Shown: positions 18,325-26,839 of the stretch, piece by piece
How positions within the stretch are numbered: the stretch's first letter is position 1
Layout: each line of letters starts with the position of its first letter
From: Microbacterium sp. Leaf151
Lineage (GTDB): Bacteria > Actinomycetota > Actinomycetes > Actinomycetales > Microbacteriaceae
NCBI RefSeq assembly: GCF_001424225.1
Contig: NZ_LMOR01000002.1
Location: forward strand, 1-64,000
DNA length: 64,000 nt
Direction: 5' to 3'
Position numbers and translations under genes: made by a program
The notes under the pieces: generated by a model
Database searches by the model: none
Told to the model about the DNA's origin: nothing
Seen by the model: the letters and a program-made list of their open reading frames with translations, nothing else

Positions 18325-19515
18325 ATGAGTGGAACCGATCCCGAACCGCGTGGATCGTTCCTCGACGCCCTCAAGCGTCGCACCGTCTCGAGCGACCTCC
18401 AGCCCCCGGTCCCGCCCGGGCTGCGTCAGGCCACCGCCTATGCGTGGCGCCTGCTCGTCATCGCGGCGGCTCTCGCCGTCGTCGTCTTCCTCGTCATCCA
18501 GCTGAAGCTCCTCGTCATCCCGCTTCTCGTGGCCATCCTCGTGACGGCGCTGGTGTGGCCGGGCTTCTCGTTCTTGCTGCGCCATCGCTGGCCGAAGTGG
18601 CTCGCGATCATCGTGGCGGTGCTGGGGACGATCGCCATCATCTCGGGACTCGTGTGGCTCGCCGTATGGCAGATCACCCGCGAGTTCGGGTCGGTGCGCG
18701 AGCGCACCACGCAGGCGGTCGAGCAATTCCGCCTGTACCTCATCGACGGGCCGCTCCACCTCAGCGCTCAGCAGATCGACGATGGTCTGCGGCAGGCCGC
18801 CACCTTCCTCCAGCAGCAGGCGGAGGTGTTGTGGACCGGCGCCCTCGCCATCGGTACGACCCTCGGCCACGTTGCCACGGGGGTGCTGCTGACGCTGTTC
18901 ATCCTGCTCTGCCTGCTCGCCGACGGCGGCGGCATCTGGCGCTGGACGACACGGCTCTTCCCCCGTGTCGCCCGCCCCGCCGTCGACGGCGCCGGTCGTG
19001 CCGGCTGGCGCACGGTCAAGAGCTATGCCCGCACGCAACTGCTGGTCGCGACCATCGACGCGGTCGGCATCGGTCTCGGCGCTTTCCTGCTCGGCGTTCC
19101 GCTCTCCATCCCGATCGGCGTGCTCGTCTTCCTCGGCGCGTTCATCCCGTTCGTCGGGGCGGTCGCGACGGGCGCTCTCGCGGTGTTCATCGCGTTGGTC
19201 TACAACGGCCCGCTCATCGCCCTGTTCATGCTGATCGTCGTCTTGGGTGTGCAGCAGGTCGAAAGCCACATCCTGCAGCCGATCCTCATGGGCTCAGCCG
19301 TCAAGGTGCACCCGCTGGCCGTCGTACTCGTCGTCGCCGGCGGTGCCATGATCGGCGGCATCGCCGGTGCCCTCTTCGCCGTGCCGCTGGCGGCGTTCGT
19401 CAACGTCGTCGCCGTCTACCTCGCGTCGAAGGCCTGGCAGCACGAGGGCGAAGCCCTGGCATCCCGAGATCTCATCTGGCAGACCGTCCCGCGCGAACGC
19501 GCAAGGAGACCATGA
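18325..19515 (+). CDS. AI-2E family transporter (putative permease)
   Basis: A 396-residue membrane protein with about eight helices. It has the paired N-terminal helices (LLVIAAALAVVVFLVIQLKLLVIPLLVAILV), a central soluble segment rich in Gln, and the conserved C-terminal half with FLGAFIPFVGAVATGALAVF and QQVESHILQPILMGSAVKVHPLAV split around QPILMG. The family includes TqsA-type exporters and sodium/proton antiporters, so the substrate is not predictable. Its stop overlaps the ilvA start (ATGA), indicating co-transcription. Confidence 0.9.
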   Translation: MSGTDPEPRGSFLDALKRRTVSSDLQPPVPPGLRQATAYAWRLLVIAAALAVVVFLVIQLKLLVIPLLVAILVTALVWPGFSFLLRHRWPKWLAIIVAVLGTIAIISGLVWLAVWQITREFGSVRERTTQAVEQFRLYLIDGPLHLSAQQIDDGLRQAATFLQQQAEVLWTGALAIGTTLGHVATGVLLTLFILLCLLADGGGIWRWTTRLFPRVARPAVDGAGRAGWRTVKSYARTQLLVATIDAVGIGLGAFLLGVPLSIPIGVLVFLGAFIPFVGAVATGALAVFIALVYNGPLIALFMLIVVLGVQQVESHILQPILMGSAVKVHPLAVVLVVAGGAMIGGIAGALFAVPLAAFVNVVAVYLASKAWQHEGEALASRDLIWQTVPRERARRP

Positions 19516-20741
19516 ACGACACCCCCACCCTTGCCGAGTTCGAGGATGCCGCGCAGGCTCTGCGCGGCATCATCACGCGCACGCCGCTCGACGAGTCACT
19601 GCACCTCAGCGAGCTGCTCGGCGTGCCCGTCAACCTCAAGCTCGAGAACCTTCAGCGCACCGGCTCGTTCAAGATCCGCGGCGCGACCTATCGTCTCTCC
19701 CGCCTCACGGCGGAGGAGCGCGCCCGCGGCGTCGTCGCCGCCTCCGCCGGCAATCACGCCCAGGGTGTCGCGTTGGCCGCGCAGCAGCTCGGCATCGCCG
19801 CGACGATCTTCATGCCGCTGGGCGTTCCCGTGCCCAAACTGCTCGCTACCAAGGGCTACGGCGCCGAGGTGATCCTCGAGGGGGCCACCGTGGAGACCCC
19901 TCTGCGCCTCGCCGCCGAGTTCGCCGAGCGTACCGGTGCCGTGCTGATCCACCCCTTCGACCACCGCGACATCATCGTGGGTCAGGGCACGCTCGGCCTC
20001 GAACTGGTCGAAGACATGCCCGACCTCGAGACCGTGATCGTCGGCATCGGCGGGGGAGGGCTGGCGGCCGGTGTCGCGGCCGCGGTGAAGGCCCGCGCGG
20101 CCGCCGAGGGGCGCGAGGTGCGCATCATCGGGGTGCAGGCGCACAACTCCGCCGCCTATCCGTCGTCGCTGGCCGCGGGCTATCCGATGCAGGTCGCGAC
20201 CACCCCGACCATCGCCGACGGCATCGCGGTCGCCCGTCCCGGCGACCTCCCGTTCGAACTGATCCGTCAGTACGTCGACGAGGTCGTCACCGTCACGGAG
20301 GACGACATCGCGCGAGCGCTCCTCGTCCTCCTCGAACGCGCGAAGCAGGTCGTCGAGCCGGCCGGCGCCGTCGGTGTGGCCGCCATCCTTGCGGGGAAGA
20401 TCACGGCGCACGGCCCGACGGTCACTATCCTCTCGGGCGGCAACATCGACCCGCTGCTGCTCCAGCGCGTCGTGGCGCACGGGCTCTCGGCATCCGGGCG
20501 GTACATGTCGCTGCGCATCCCGCTGCCCGATCGTCCCGGGCAGCTCGCGCGAGTGTCGGAGCTGCTGGCCGGGGTCGGTGCGAACGTCATCGAGGTGCTC
20601 CACACCCGCCACGGACAGGGCCTGCAGATCAGCGAGGTCATCCTGCAGTTGAGCGTCGAGACGCGCGGCGCCGAGCACCGTGCGCTCGTCATCTCGACGC
20701 TGGAAGAGGCCGGGTTCGTCGCGACCGTCGTCCCCGACTGA
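19512..20741 (+). CDS. ilvA: Threonine ammonia-lyase (threonine dehydratase)
   Basis: A 409-residue PLP enzyme converting threonine to 2-oxobutyrate and ammonia. The PLP lysine is Lys54 in RTGSFKIRGA, the phosphate-binding glycine loop is VGIGGGGLAAG, and one C-terminal ACT domain begins near 330 (RIPLPDRPGQLARVSELL). A single ACT domain and this length fit the short, biodegradative-like form common in actinobacteria, which can also serve isoleucine synthesis. ATG at 19512 after AAGGAGA, overlapping the permease stop. Confidence 0.95.
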   Translation: MNDTPTLAEFEDAAQALRGIITRTPLDESLHLSELLGVPVNLKLENLQRTGSFKIRGATYRLSRLTAEERARGVVAASAGNHAQGVALAAQQLGIAATIFMPLGVPVPKLLATKGYGAEVILEGATVETPLRLAAEFAERTGAVLIHPFDHRDIIVGQGTLGLELVEDMPDLETVIVGIGGGGLAAGVAAAVKARAAAEGREVRIIGVQAHNSAAYPSSLAAGYPMQVATTPTIADGIAVARPGDLPFELIRQYVDEVVTVTEDDIARALLVLLERAKQVVEPAGAVGVAAILAGKITAHGPTVTILSGGNIDPLLLQRVVAHGLSASGRYMSLRIPLPDRPGQLARVSELLAGVGANVIEVLHTRHGQGLQISEVILQLSVETRGAEHRALVISTLEEAGFVATVVPD

Positions 20742-20763
20742 TCTCTCGGCGCGTCGTGGTCGT

Positions 20764-20800
20764 CGCGCCGCGGGGGTCGGCCCTGCGGGGCGCGTTTCGT
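20764..20800 (+). terminator. Possible ilvA terminator
   Basis: CGCGCC (20764-20769) can pair with GGCGCG (20789-20794), followed by TTTCGT. The inner part pairs imperfectly. The remaining 200 bases up to the greA stop show no gene. Confidence 0.4.
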
Positions 20801-20943
20801 GCAGCGGGGCGGGGCCGGCGCGCACCCCGGTGCACATCGGATGCCCCGGCGCGTGGCTCGGCGACGCCGCCGCTGCACGGCGGAACGCCGCCCTCGGCGC
20901 GGCAGGGCCGAAGCGGCGTCGAGGCATCCATACTTCTGAACGC

Positions 20944-20979
20944 CGCGAGCCGCCCACCCATCCGGGGGAGCGGCTCGCG
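20944..20979 (-). terminator. Possible greA terminator
   Basis: Arms CGCGAGCCGC (20944-20953) and GCGGCTCGCG (20970-20979) with a 16-base loop, just after the greA stop. There is no T-run. Confidence 0.45.
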
Positions 20980-20991
20980 AGCGAAAGGGGC

Positions 20992-21483
20992 TTACTGGCC
21001 CGAGTAGGTCTCGACCTTGACGATCTCGACCGCGATCTCTTTGCCGTTCGGCGCGGTGTACGAACCCTTGTCGCCCTCTTTGAGGCCGAGGATGGCGGCA
21101 CCCAGCGGAGACGCCTCGCTGTACACGTCGAGCTCGGAGTCGGCGGCGATCTCGCGGTTGCCGAGCAGGAACTTCTCTTCACCACCGGCGATCACGGCGG
21201 TCACGACGGTGCCCGACTCCACGACACCGTGGCTCTCGGGGGCCTCGCCGACCTTCGCGTCTTTCAACAGCTGCTGGAGGGTGCGGATGCGCGCCTCCTG
21301 CTTGCCCTGCTCGTCTTTCGCGGCGTGGTAGCCGCCGTTCTCCTTCAGGTCGCCCTCTTCGCGCGCCGACTCGATGCGCTTGGCGATCTCCTCGCGACCC
21401 GTGGTCGAGAGGTGCTCCAGCTCATTGTGGAGACGGTCGTAGGCGTCTTGCGTGAGGAACGTCACCTGAGCGCCGTTGGACAC
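20992..21483 (-). CDS. greA: Transcription elongation factor GreA
   Basis: A 163-residue Gre factor that rescues backtracked RNA polymerase by stimulating transcript cleavage. The N-terminal coiled coil (about 8-75) carries the tip acidic residues in ESAREEGDLKENGGYHAAKDEQ broken at EEGDLKENGGYH. The C-terminal FKBP-like domain ends SPLGAAILGLKEGDKGSYTAPNG. GTG start at 21483 preceded by GAAGGAG. It lies beside a DUF4307 gene, a common actinobacterial arrangement. Confidence 0.96.
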   Translation of the reverse strand: MSNGAQVTFLTQDAYDRLHNELEHLSTTGREEIAKRIESAREEGDLKENGGYHAAKDEQGKQEARIRTLQQLLKDAKVGEAPESHGVVESGTVVTAVIAGGEEKFLLGNREIAADSELDVYSEASPLGAAILGLKEGDKGSYTAPNGKEIAVEIVKVETYSGQ

Positions 21484-21543
21484 GAGTACTCCTTCTTCGA
21501 GAGGCGAGCGGCGGTCGCACGGAACCGCCGGGCATATGTCGAA

Positions 21544-21566
21544 CGCCCCGGCATCGAGCCGGGGCG
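21544..21566 (-). terminator. Terminator after the DUF4307 gene
   Basis: Perfect 9-bp stem CGCCCCGGC/GCCGGGGCG around a five-base loop, followed on the minus strand by TTCG. It separates the DUF4307 gene from greA. Confidence 0.6.
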
Positions 21567-21584
21567 CGTCGTGATTCCGCGAGT

Positions 21585-21980
21585 TTACGGCACCCAGCAG
21601 GCGTTGACAAAACCTGTCGTGGCCAGCGAGAGCGTGGGAATCGTCTCGCTGAAAGCCCGGGAATGCTCTTCGGATGCCGGGTACTGCACGACCCGCCACC
21701 CGACGGTGCCGTGCTCTTCGTCGCGGGCTTCGAGAGCGCACGCGACCGGCTGGCCGATGGGCGCCGTGATCTGGAACGTGGCGGAGACGGACCGGTCGTC
21801 GGTGACCGAGAACCCGGTGTCGGTCGCGGTGACCGACCCGGCGCTGCTGGCCACGGTCGTCCACCCGAGGTAGCCGATCGCACCGAGGGCCAGCACGGCG
21901 ACGATCGACCAGCCGAGGAGGCGGCGCCGCGGGGAGCGCGTGCGCCCGTAACGGTCGTCGAGCAGGTCTTGCGTCGTCAT
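21585..21980 (-). CDS. DUF4307 domain-containing membrane protein
   Basis: A 131-residue protein of the DUF4307 family, function unknown. A short cytoplasmic N-terminus with a basic stretch (RYGRTRSPRRRLLG) precedes one transmembrane helix (WSIVAVLALGAIGYLGW). An extracytoplasmic beta-rich domain follows, with FQITAPIGQPVACALEARDEEHGTVGW split around PVACALEA, and a final Cys near NACWVP. ATG at 21980 with GGGGAG. It sits upstream of greA on the same strand, as in many actinobacteria. Confidence 0.9.
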   Translation of the reverse strand: MTTQDLLDDRYGRTRSPRRRLLGWSIVAVLALGAIGYLGWTTVASSAGSVTATDTGFSVTDDRSVSATFQITAPIGQPVACALEARDEEHGTVGWRVVQYPASEEHSRAFSETIPTLSLATTGFVNACWVP

Positions 21981-22039
21981 GGTCTCCCCGGGCTTTAGGC
22001 TGGAGTTCCAGGCTACGCGCTCCCGCACCGAAGGACTCC

Positions 22040-22315
22040 ATGCTCCCCGTGATCGTCGCCCTCGCGACCACGCCCTCACCGGTGGTGACCCCCGATGAGT
22101 CGATCGTCACACCCGGCCCGCTCGGTTTCGCCGCGATCGCCTTCATCGCGATCGCGGTGTTCCTCCTCGTCTGGGACATGCTGCGCCGCATCCGTCGCGG
22201 TCGCTACCGCGAAGAGGTGAACGCCGAGTTGGATGCCGAGGAGCAGGCGCGCTCAGCCGCCGCGGCCAGCGAGACCGACGACGAAGACATCGATCCTGCT
22301 CCGCCGCGTCGCTGA
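22040..22315 (+). CDS. Small membrane protein, uncharacterised
   Basis: A 91-residue protein with one transmembrane helix (GPLGFAAIAFIAIAVFLLVWDML, about 26-48), a basic RRIRRGRYREE stretch facing the cytoplasm, and an acidic tail (ETDDEDIDPAPP). ATG at 22040 preceded by GAAGGA. No family is recognised with certainty; small proteins of this kind are common beside the greA region in Microbacteriaceae. It is divergent from the DUF4307 gene. Confidence 0.75.
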   Translation: MLPVIVALATTPSPVVTPDESIVTPGPLGFAAIAFIAIAVFLLVWDMLRRIRRGRYREEVNAELDAEEQARSAAAASETDDEDIDPAPPRR

Positions 22316-22544
22316 TCCCGCCGGGCGTGGCTGAGGCGTGACCTCGGGGGCGCCGGCAGCGAGCCTCACTCGCGCCGGGCTCCGCCGAGGCGCGACCGCC
22401 CGTTCACCGCATCCGGGTCGCGGCAACGGAGTCGGATCAGGATGCCGCCGGCATCCGAATCAGTGGCACATCCTGCGGGTCTGCTGCATCCGGCGGCCTC
22501 GGCTCGCGAGGCACGTCCTCCGGTCGCCGCGGGAGATCTTCCTC

Positions 22545-23270
22545 TCAGCCGCCGTGGTAGGCGGGCTGGAGTGCGATGAGCAGGCACGCCGTCCAGTGGC
22601 AGAGGAATGCCAGCACCGTGCACACGTGGAAGATCTCGTGGAACCCGAAGTGCCCCGGCCACGGGTTGGGCTTCTTCACCGCGTAGATGATCGCGCCGGC
22701 GGTGTACAGCAGCCCGCCGACGACGACGAGGAGCATCATCGCGACATTCGCCGCCAGCAGGTCGCCGAGGTACATCACCGCGGCCCACCCGAGTGCCAGG
22801 TACAGCGCCACGTAGAGCCAGCGCGGCGCGTTGATCCAGAACACACGGAACAGGATGCCGAGAACGGCACCGCCCCACACGATCGACAGCAGCAGCACGG
22901 TCTTCGGCGTCGGCAGCGCCAGCACCGCGATCGGCGTGTACGTGCCCGCGATGAGCAGCAGGATGTTCGCGTGGTCGATGCGCTTGAGCACCGCCAGAGT
23001 CTTCGGCTTCCAGTGGAAGCGGTGGTACAGCGCGGAATTGCCGAAGAGCAGCATGGAGGTCGCCATGAACACCGCCGATGCCCACTTGGCGGGGGCGCCC
23101 TGCGCGAGCACGATCAGGACGATCCCCGCGGCGATCGCGACGGGGAACGTACCCGCGTGGATCCACCCGCGCCACGTCGGCTTGAGCTCGACCGCGGCGC
23201 CCACCGACCCTGCCTCGATGAGGGGGAGCTGGGGCATCTCGGGGCCGTCTGCGGGCGTCGGACGTGTCAC
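22545..23270 (-). CDS. Hemolysin III family (PAQR-type) membrane protein
   Basis: A 241-residue protein with seven transmembrane helices and the PAQR/hemolysin III motifs SALYHRFHW (after helix 2), RIDHANILLLIAGTYTPI and HEIFHVCTVLAFLCHW. The histidines probably bind zinc. Family members affect membrane lipid homeostasis; the hemolysin name is historical. GTG start at 23270, with TAGTGT ending 6 bases upstream, consistent with a leaderless transcript. Divergent from uppS. Confidence 0.93.
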   Translation of the reverse strand: MTRPTPADGPEMPQLPLIEAGSVGAAVELKPTWRGWIHAGTFPVAIAAGIVLIVLAQGAPAKWASAVFMATSMLLFGNSALYHRFHWKPKTLAVLKRIDHANILLLIAGTYTPIAVLALPTPKTVLLLSIVWGGAVLGILFRVFWINAPRWLYVALYLALGWAAVMYLGDLLAANVAMMLLVVVGGLLYTAGAIIYAVKKPNPWPGHFGFHEIFHVCTVLAFLCHWTACLLIALQPAYHGG

Positions 23271-23381
23271 ACCTCGACACTACGTCCGCTCCCATGCTCC
23301 GGGGGGAACATGGCGCCGGCGCTCACCCGTCACCCGGGCGACGCCACCCCGAGCCCGCCGTGTGGCGGCCGTCGGACGCGG

Positions 23382-23387
23382 TAGCGT
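23382..23387 (+). promoter_or_regulatory. -10-like element at the uppS start
   Basis: TAGCGT directly abuts the ATG at 23388 and ends 6 bases before the in-frame GTG at 23394. If it is the real -10, translation would start at 23394 on a leaderless mRNA. Confidence 0.45.
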
Positions 23388-24176
23388 ATGCGGGTGGCGC
23401 GCGTGTGGAAGAACGAGGGGCGAGGCCCCCTCTATCGTCTGTACATCTCGCGCCTCCGCCGCCGCATGCCGGCGACCGTGCCGCACCACGTCGCGATGAT
23501 GATCGACGGCAACCGTCGCTGGGCGCGTCAGCTCGGGTACGACAGTGCCGCCCACGGCCACCGCGCCGGCGCAGCGAAGATGCACGAGTTCCTGCGATGG
23601 TGCGACGACCTCGGCATCGAGGTGGTGTCGCTGTACCTGCTGTCGAACGACAACCTCGTCAAGCGGGAGAGCAAAGAGCTGCAGGACCTGCTCGAGATCA
23701 TCGCCGAACTCGCCCGAGAGCTGTCGCACGAGCCGAACTGGCGGGTGAAGCACGTGGGACGCGCGCACGGACTGCCGCCCGAACTCGCCGAGGTGCTGAA
23801 CGAGGTCACCGAACGCACGCGCGGTCACAAGGGCCTGCACGTGAACCTGGCGGTCGGCTACGGAGGCCGCAGTGAGATCGTGGATGCCGTGCGCTCCATC
23901 ATCGCCAAGCACGACGAGTCGGGTGGCTCGTTGGAGGAGCTCGCCGCGAGTCTCACTCCCGAGCAGATCGGCGAGCATCTGTACACGGGCGGTCAGGCCG
24001 ATCCCGACCTGGTCATCCGCACCTCCGGAGAACAACGTCTCAGCGACTTCCTCTTGTGGCAGTCCGCACACTCGGAGTTCTACTTCGTCGAGGCCCTCGG
24101 GCCCGACCTGCGCGAGGTCGACTTTCTGCGAGCCATCCGCGATTTCGGCGCGCGCGATCGTCGTTTCGGGCAGTAG
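23388..24176 (+). CDS. uppS: Isoprenyl transferase (cis-prenyl diphosphate synthase)
   Basis: A 262-residue cis-prenyltransferase that makes the C50/C55 polyprenyl diphosphate lipid carrier for cell-wall synthesis. Signatures are the magnesium-binding Asp40 in MMIDGNRRWARQLGY, NLAVGYGGRSEIVDA, and the C-terminal RTSGEQRLSDFLLWQSAHSE split at RTSGEQRLSDFL. The start may be the GTG at 23394, judged from the -10-like TAGCGT just upstream. Monocistronic. Confidence 0.95.
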   Translation: MRVARVWKNEGRGPLYRLYISRLRRRMPATVPHHVAMMIDGNRRWARQLGYDSAAHGHRAGAAKMHEFLRWCDDLGIEVVSLYLLSNDNLVKRESKELQDLLEIIAELARELSHEPNWRVKHVGRAHGLPPELAEVLNEVTERTRGHKGLHVNLAVGYGGRSEIVDAVRSIIAKHDESGGSLEELAASLTPEQIGEHLYTGGQADPDLVIRTSGEQRLSDFLLWQSAHSEFYFVEALGPDLREVDFLRAIRDFGARDRRFGQ

Positions 24177-24510
24177 GCCCGACGGCCGAGACGCATTCAC
24201 CCCCCCCGTGGCCAGTGGACGGGCACCGGCGCGAGGGCGCAGCGGAGGCCGGGCACGTCGAAGGGTCTGCCCTTCACGCGGGCGGAACGAGCGGCATCCG
24301 CCGAACTACTTTCCGGACGATGAGCCGCGCGAACAAGGTGTTCATGAACTCGTCACATTCGCGGCGTGTTAACGACCCTCGCGACTCTCGGAGCGTCGTA
24401 CGGTGAAGCATCGGACACGGAGTCCGATCGAGTCGGCCTTCGGATTGCGACTCGTGACCCACAGGTCGACTCGTGAAAACCGGGTGAAACACCCGGGTCG
24501 GGAGTGGGTT
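24177..24510. promoter_or_regulatory. phoH upstream region with dyads and a leader hairpin
   Basis: A 334-base gap. GTTCATGAAC (24340-24349) is a perfect palindrome centred within outer arms GCCGCGCGAA (24324-24333) and TTCGCGGC (24358-24365). TACGGT (24399-24404) is a candidate -10, giving a leader of about 100 bases. In the leader, CGACTCGTGA occurs twice (24448-24457, 24467-24476) and a hairpin CCGGGTG-AAA-CACCCGG (24480-24496) sits just before the ribosome-binding site. No gene is seen. Confidence 0.55.
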
Positions 24511-25872
24511 GTGGCTACACGAGCACCGTACGACCAGCGTCACGTCGTCGAGAGCGCAAAGTCCGAAGCGGGGGCCGATCAGGCGCTTCGCACGTACGTC
24601 CTGGACACCTCCGTCCTTCTGAGTGACCCGCGGGCGTTCTTCCGCTTCGCCGAGAACGCGGTGGTGATCCCCGTCGTCGTGATCATGGAACTCGAGGGCA
24701 AACGTCACGACCCCGAGATCGGGTACTTCGCCCGCCAGGCGCTGCGCCACCTCGACGAGCTCCGCGTCGAGCACGGCCGTCTCGACTTCCCGGTCGCCGT
24801 CGGCGACAACGGCTCGCTCCGCGTCGAGCTGAACAACACCGACCCCAGCGTGCTGCCCTCCGGCATGCGCACGGGTGGCAACGACAGCCGCATCCTCGCC
24901 GTGGCGATGAACATCGCCAAGGACGGCGCCGAGGTGACCGTGGTGTCGAAGGACCTGCCGATGCGCGTCAAGGCGGCATCCCTCGGCCTGAACACCGAGG
25001 AATACCTCGCCGAGCAGGCGATGGACTCCGGGTGGACGGGCATCTCCTCGATCGACGTGTCGGGCGACGACCTCGCCGACCTCTACGAGACCGAGGTCGC
25101 CGTCAGCGACGCGGTGAAGGGGATGCCGGTCAACACCGGTCTCGTCATCCACTCCGAGCGCGGCTCCGCCCTCGGTCGCGTCACCGGCAAGGGCGAGTAC
25201 CGTCTCGTCCGCGGCGACCGCGAAGCGTTCGGACTGCACGGCCGGTCGGCTGAGCAGCGCATCGCGCTCGACCTGTTGCTCGACCCCGAGGTGGGCATCG
25301 TCTCGCTCGGCGGACGAGCCGGCACCGGTAAGTCGGCGCTGGCCCTGTGTGCGGCGCTGGAAGCCGTGCTGGAGCGGCAGCAGCAGAAGAAGATCATCGT
25401 CTTCCGCCCCCTCTTCGCGGTCGGTGGACAGGAGCTCGGCTATCTCCCGGGCGATCAGGCCGAGAAGATGGGTCCGTGGGGCCAGGCGGTCTTCGACACG
25501 CTGGGTTCGGTCGTCTCGGGGAACGTGCTCGAGGAGGTGCTCGCGAGGGGCATGCTCGAGGTGCTGCCGCTGACGCACATCCGTGGCCGTTCGCTGCACG
25601 ACGCCTTCGTCATCGTCGACGAGGCGCAGTCGCTCGAACGCAACGTGCTGCTGACCGTGCTCAGCCGCATCGGCCAGAACTCCCGCGTGGTGCTGACCCA
25701 CGACGTCGGTCAGCGCGACAACCTGCGCGTCGGGCGTCACGACGGTGTCGCATCGGTCATCGAGACGCTGAAGGGTCACGGCCTCTTCGGCCACGTCACC
25801 CTGACGCGGTCCGAGCGCTCCGCGATCGCGGCTCTGGTGACCGAGCTGCTGGAGGCCGGCGAGCTGTCGTAG
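24511..25872 (+). CDS. PhoH family protein with N-terminal PIN domain (PhoH2)
   Basis: A 453-residue PIN-PhoH fusion, called PhoH2 in actinobacteria, where studied members couple an ATP-dependent RNA helicase with an endoribonuclease. The PIN domain spans about 27-160 ([12 protein letters not shown] with Asp32, later NDSRILAVA and VVSKD). The PhoH ATPase has the P-loop [13 protein letters not shown] near 267-277 and the Walker [13 protein letters not shown] near 365. The GTG at 24511 was chosen because GGGAG precedes it; the frame is open to 24403, but that part is unconserved. No phoAT antitoxin-like gene is evident upstream. Confidence 0.95.
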   Translation: MATRAPYDQRHVVESAKSEAGADQALRTYVLDTSVLLSDPRAFFRFAENAVVIPVVVIMELEGKRHDPEIGYFARQALRHLDELRVEHGRLDFPVAVGDNGSLRVELNNTDPSVLPSGMRTGGNDSRILAVAMNIAKDGAEVTVVSKDLPMRVKAASLGLNTEEYLAEQAMDSGWTGISSIDVSGDDLADLYETEVAVSDAVKGMPVNTGLVIHSERGSALGRVTGKGEYRLVRGDREAFGLHGRSAEQRIALDLLLDPEVGIVSLGGRAGTGKSALALCAALEAVLERQQQKKIIVFRPLFAVGGQELGYLPGDQAEKMGPWGQAVFDTLGSVVSGNVLEEVLARGMLEVLPLTHIRGRSLHDAFVIVDEAQSLERNVLLTVLSRIGQNSRVVLTHDVGQRDNLRVGRHDGVASVIETLKGHGLFGHVTLTRSERSAIAALVTELLEAGELS

Positions 25873-25888
25873 GACCGGATGTAGCGAG

Positions 25889-25916
25889 GGGCCGGGATGC
25901 CATGGCATCCCGGCCC
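25889..25916 (+). terminator. phoH terminator, perfect 28-bp palindrome
   Basis: A perfect inverted repeat starting GGGCCGGGATGCC, centred at 25902/25903, 16 bases after the phoH stop. It contains the GGATGCC/GGCATCC heptamer that is frequent in this genome. Confidence 0.75.
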
Positions 25917-26124
25917 TTCGCCGAGAAGGCGGCGATCCACGCAGATGAGAGCTTTCTCATTTTCGGCTCCCCCCTCTCTCACGAAAACCGGCCAGAGTAG
26001 AACACGTCGACGAAGGAGACTTCGTCACCGCTTCGGCGGTTCCCCCATGGAAACAAGAGAACACGTCACGCGCAGGTCACCGCTCTTCGGGTGAGCCGGA
26101 AGACCACCGGACGCGTCTCTCCAG
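25917..26124 (+). other. Structured intergenic region, possible small RNA
   Basis: No protein gene is convincing here. It holds an AT-richer hairpin ATGAGA-GCTT-TCTCAT followed by TTTTC (25944-25963), then GACGAAG-GAGA-CTTCGTC (26009-26026) and ACCGC-TTCG-GCGGT (26027-26040). AGAACACGTC occurs twice. The stretch ends at the terminator 26125-26153. TAGAAC near 25998 could be a -10 element. Transcription is inferred only from structure. Confidence 0.35.
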
Positions 26125-26154
26125 AACCCCCGGTGCCCCCCGCCGGGGGTTTTC
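26125..26154. terminator. Terminator hairpin with C6-containing loop
   Basis: AACCCCCGG (26125-26133) pairs with CCGGGGGTT (26143-26151), loop TGCCCCCCG, followed by TTC on the plus strand. It may end a plus-strand RNA or the minus-strand two-component operon. Confidence 0.75.
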
Positions 26155-26182
26155 GGGGTTCACGGCGCTGCCGCACGGCGAC

Positions 26183-26839
26183 TCACTCCCAGCGGTAACC
26201 GGCTCCTCGCACCGTGACGATATGACCCGACCCGACCTTCGCGCGCAGATAGCGTACGTAGACGTCGACCACGTTGGATGACGGGTCGAAGTCCATCCCC
26301 CAGACGCGGCTGAGCAGCTGCTCGCGGCTGAGCACCTGCCCGGCATGGCGGAGGAACTCCTCGGCGAGGGCGAACTCGCGAGCGCTGAGGTCGATCTCGC
26401 GGCCGGCGACCGTCGCGCGCCGGGCGAGGATGTCGAGCGAGACGTCGCCGTGGCCGATCGTCATCGAGCCCACCGTGACCGGCTCGCGCAAGCGCGAGCG
26501 CACGCGGGCGAGCAGTTCGTCGAATTTGAAGGGCTTCGCGACGTAGTCGTTCGCTCCGGCGTCGAGACCGTCGACCGTGTCGCGCGTGCTGGTGCGCGCG
26601 GTGAGCATGATGACGGGGATTGTCGATCCCTGGCCGCGGAGGCTCCGCAGCACCTCGAAACCGTCGAGCGAGGGCAGCCCCACATCGAGCAGCACCAGGT
26701 CGACCTCACCGGCGAGCGCGGTGTCGAGCGCGTCAGCGCCGTCGTCGACGATCAGCGTCTGGTAGCCCGCGGACTCCAGCCCCTTCGCCACGAAGGAGGA
26801 GATGCGCTCCTCGTCTTCCGCGATGAGGATGCGGGTCAT
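26183..26839 (-). CDS. OmpR/PhoB-family response regulator
   Basis: A 218-residue two-component regulator. The receiver domain has the acidic pocket (AEDEER), phospho-acceptor Asp52 (DLVLLDVGLP), Thr80 and Lys102 (AKPF). The C-terminal winged helix ends with the OmpR-type SSNVVDVYVRYLRAKVG and VRGAGYRWE. It is encoded after its kinase, with a four-base ATGA overlap at 26836-26839, so the two are translationally coupled. Target genes are unknown. Confidence 0.96.
   Translation of the reverse strand: MTRILIAEDEERISSFVAKGLESAGYQTLIVDDGADALDTALAGEVDLVLLDVGLPSLDGFEVLRSLRGQGSTIPVIMLTARTSTRDTVDGLDAGANDYVAKPFKFDELLARVRSRLREPVTVGSMTIGHGDVSLDILARRATVAGREIDLSAREFALAEEFLRHAGQVLSREQLLSRVWGMDFDPSSNVVDVYVRYLRAKVGSGHIVTVRGAGYRWE

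Noticed and set aside
20680..21873. Plus-strand frame of about 397 codons opposite greA and the DUF4307 gene
   Set aside because: Antisense shadow with no motif; greA and DUF4307 are unmistakable on the minus strand.
24403..24510. Upstream start for PhoH2 (GTG at 24403)
   Set aside because: It adds 36 unconserved residues and overlaps the probable -10; GTG 24511 has GGGAG and begins the conserved part.
26047..26094. 15-codon frame starting METREH between phoH and the response regulator
   Set aside because: No ribosome-binding site at proper spacing and no sign of coding bias; left as part of a structured region.
26125..26154. Assignment of the C6-loop hairpin region to the 6C RNA family
   Set aside because: Only C6 runs were seen; I could not confirm the two-hairpin consensus without a covariance search.
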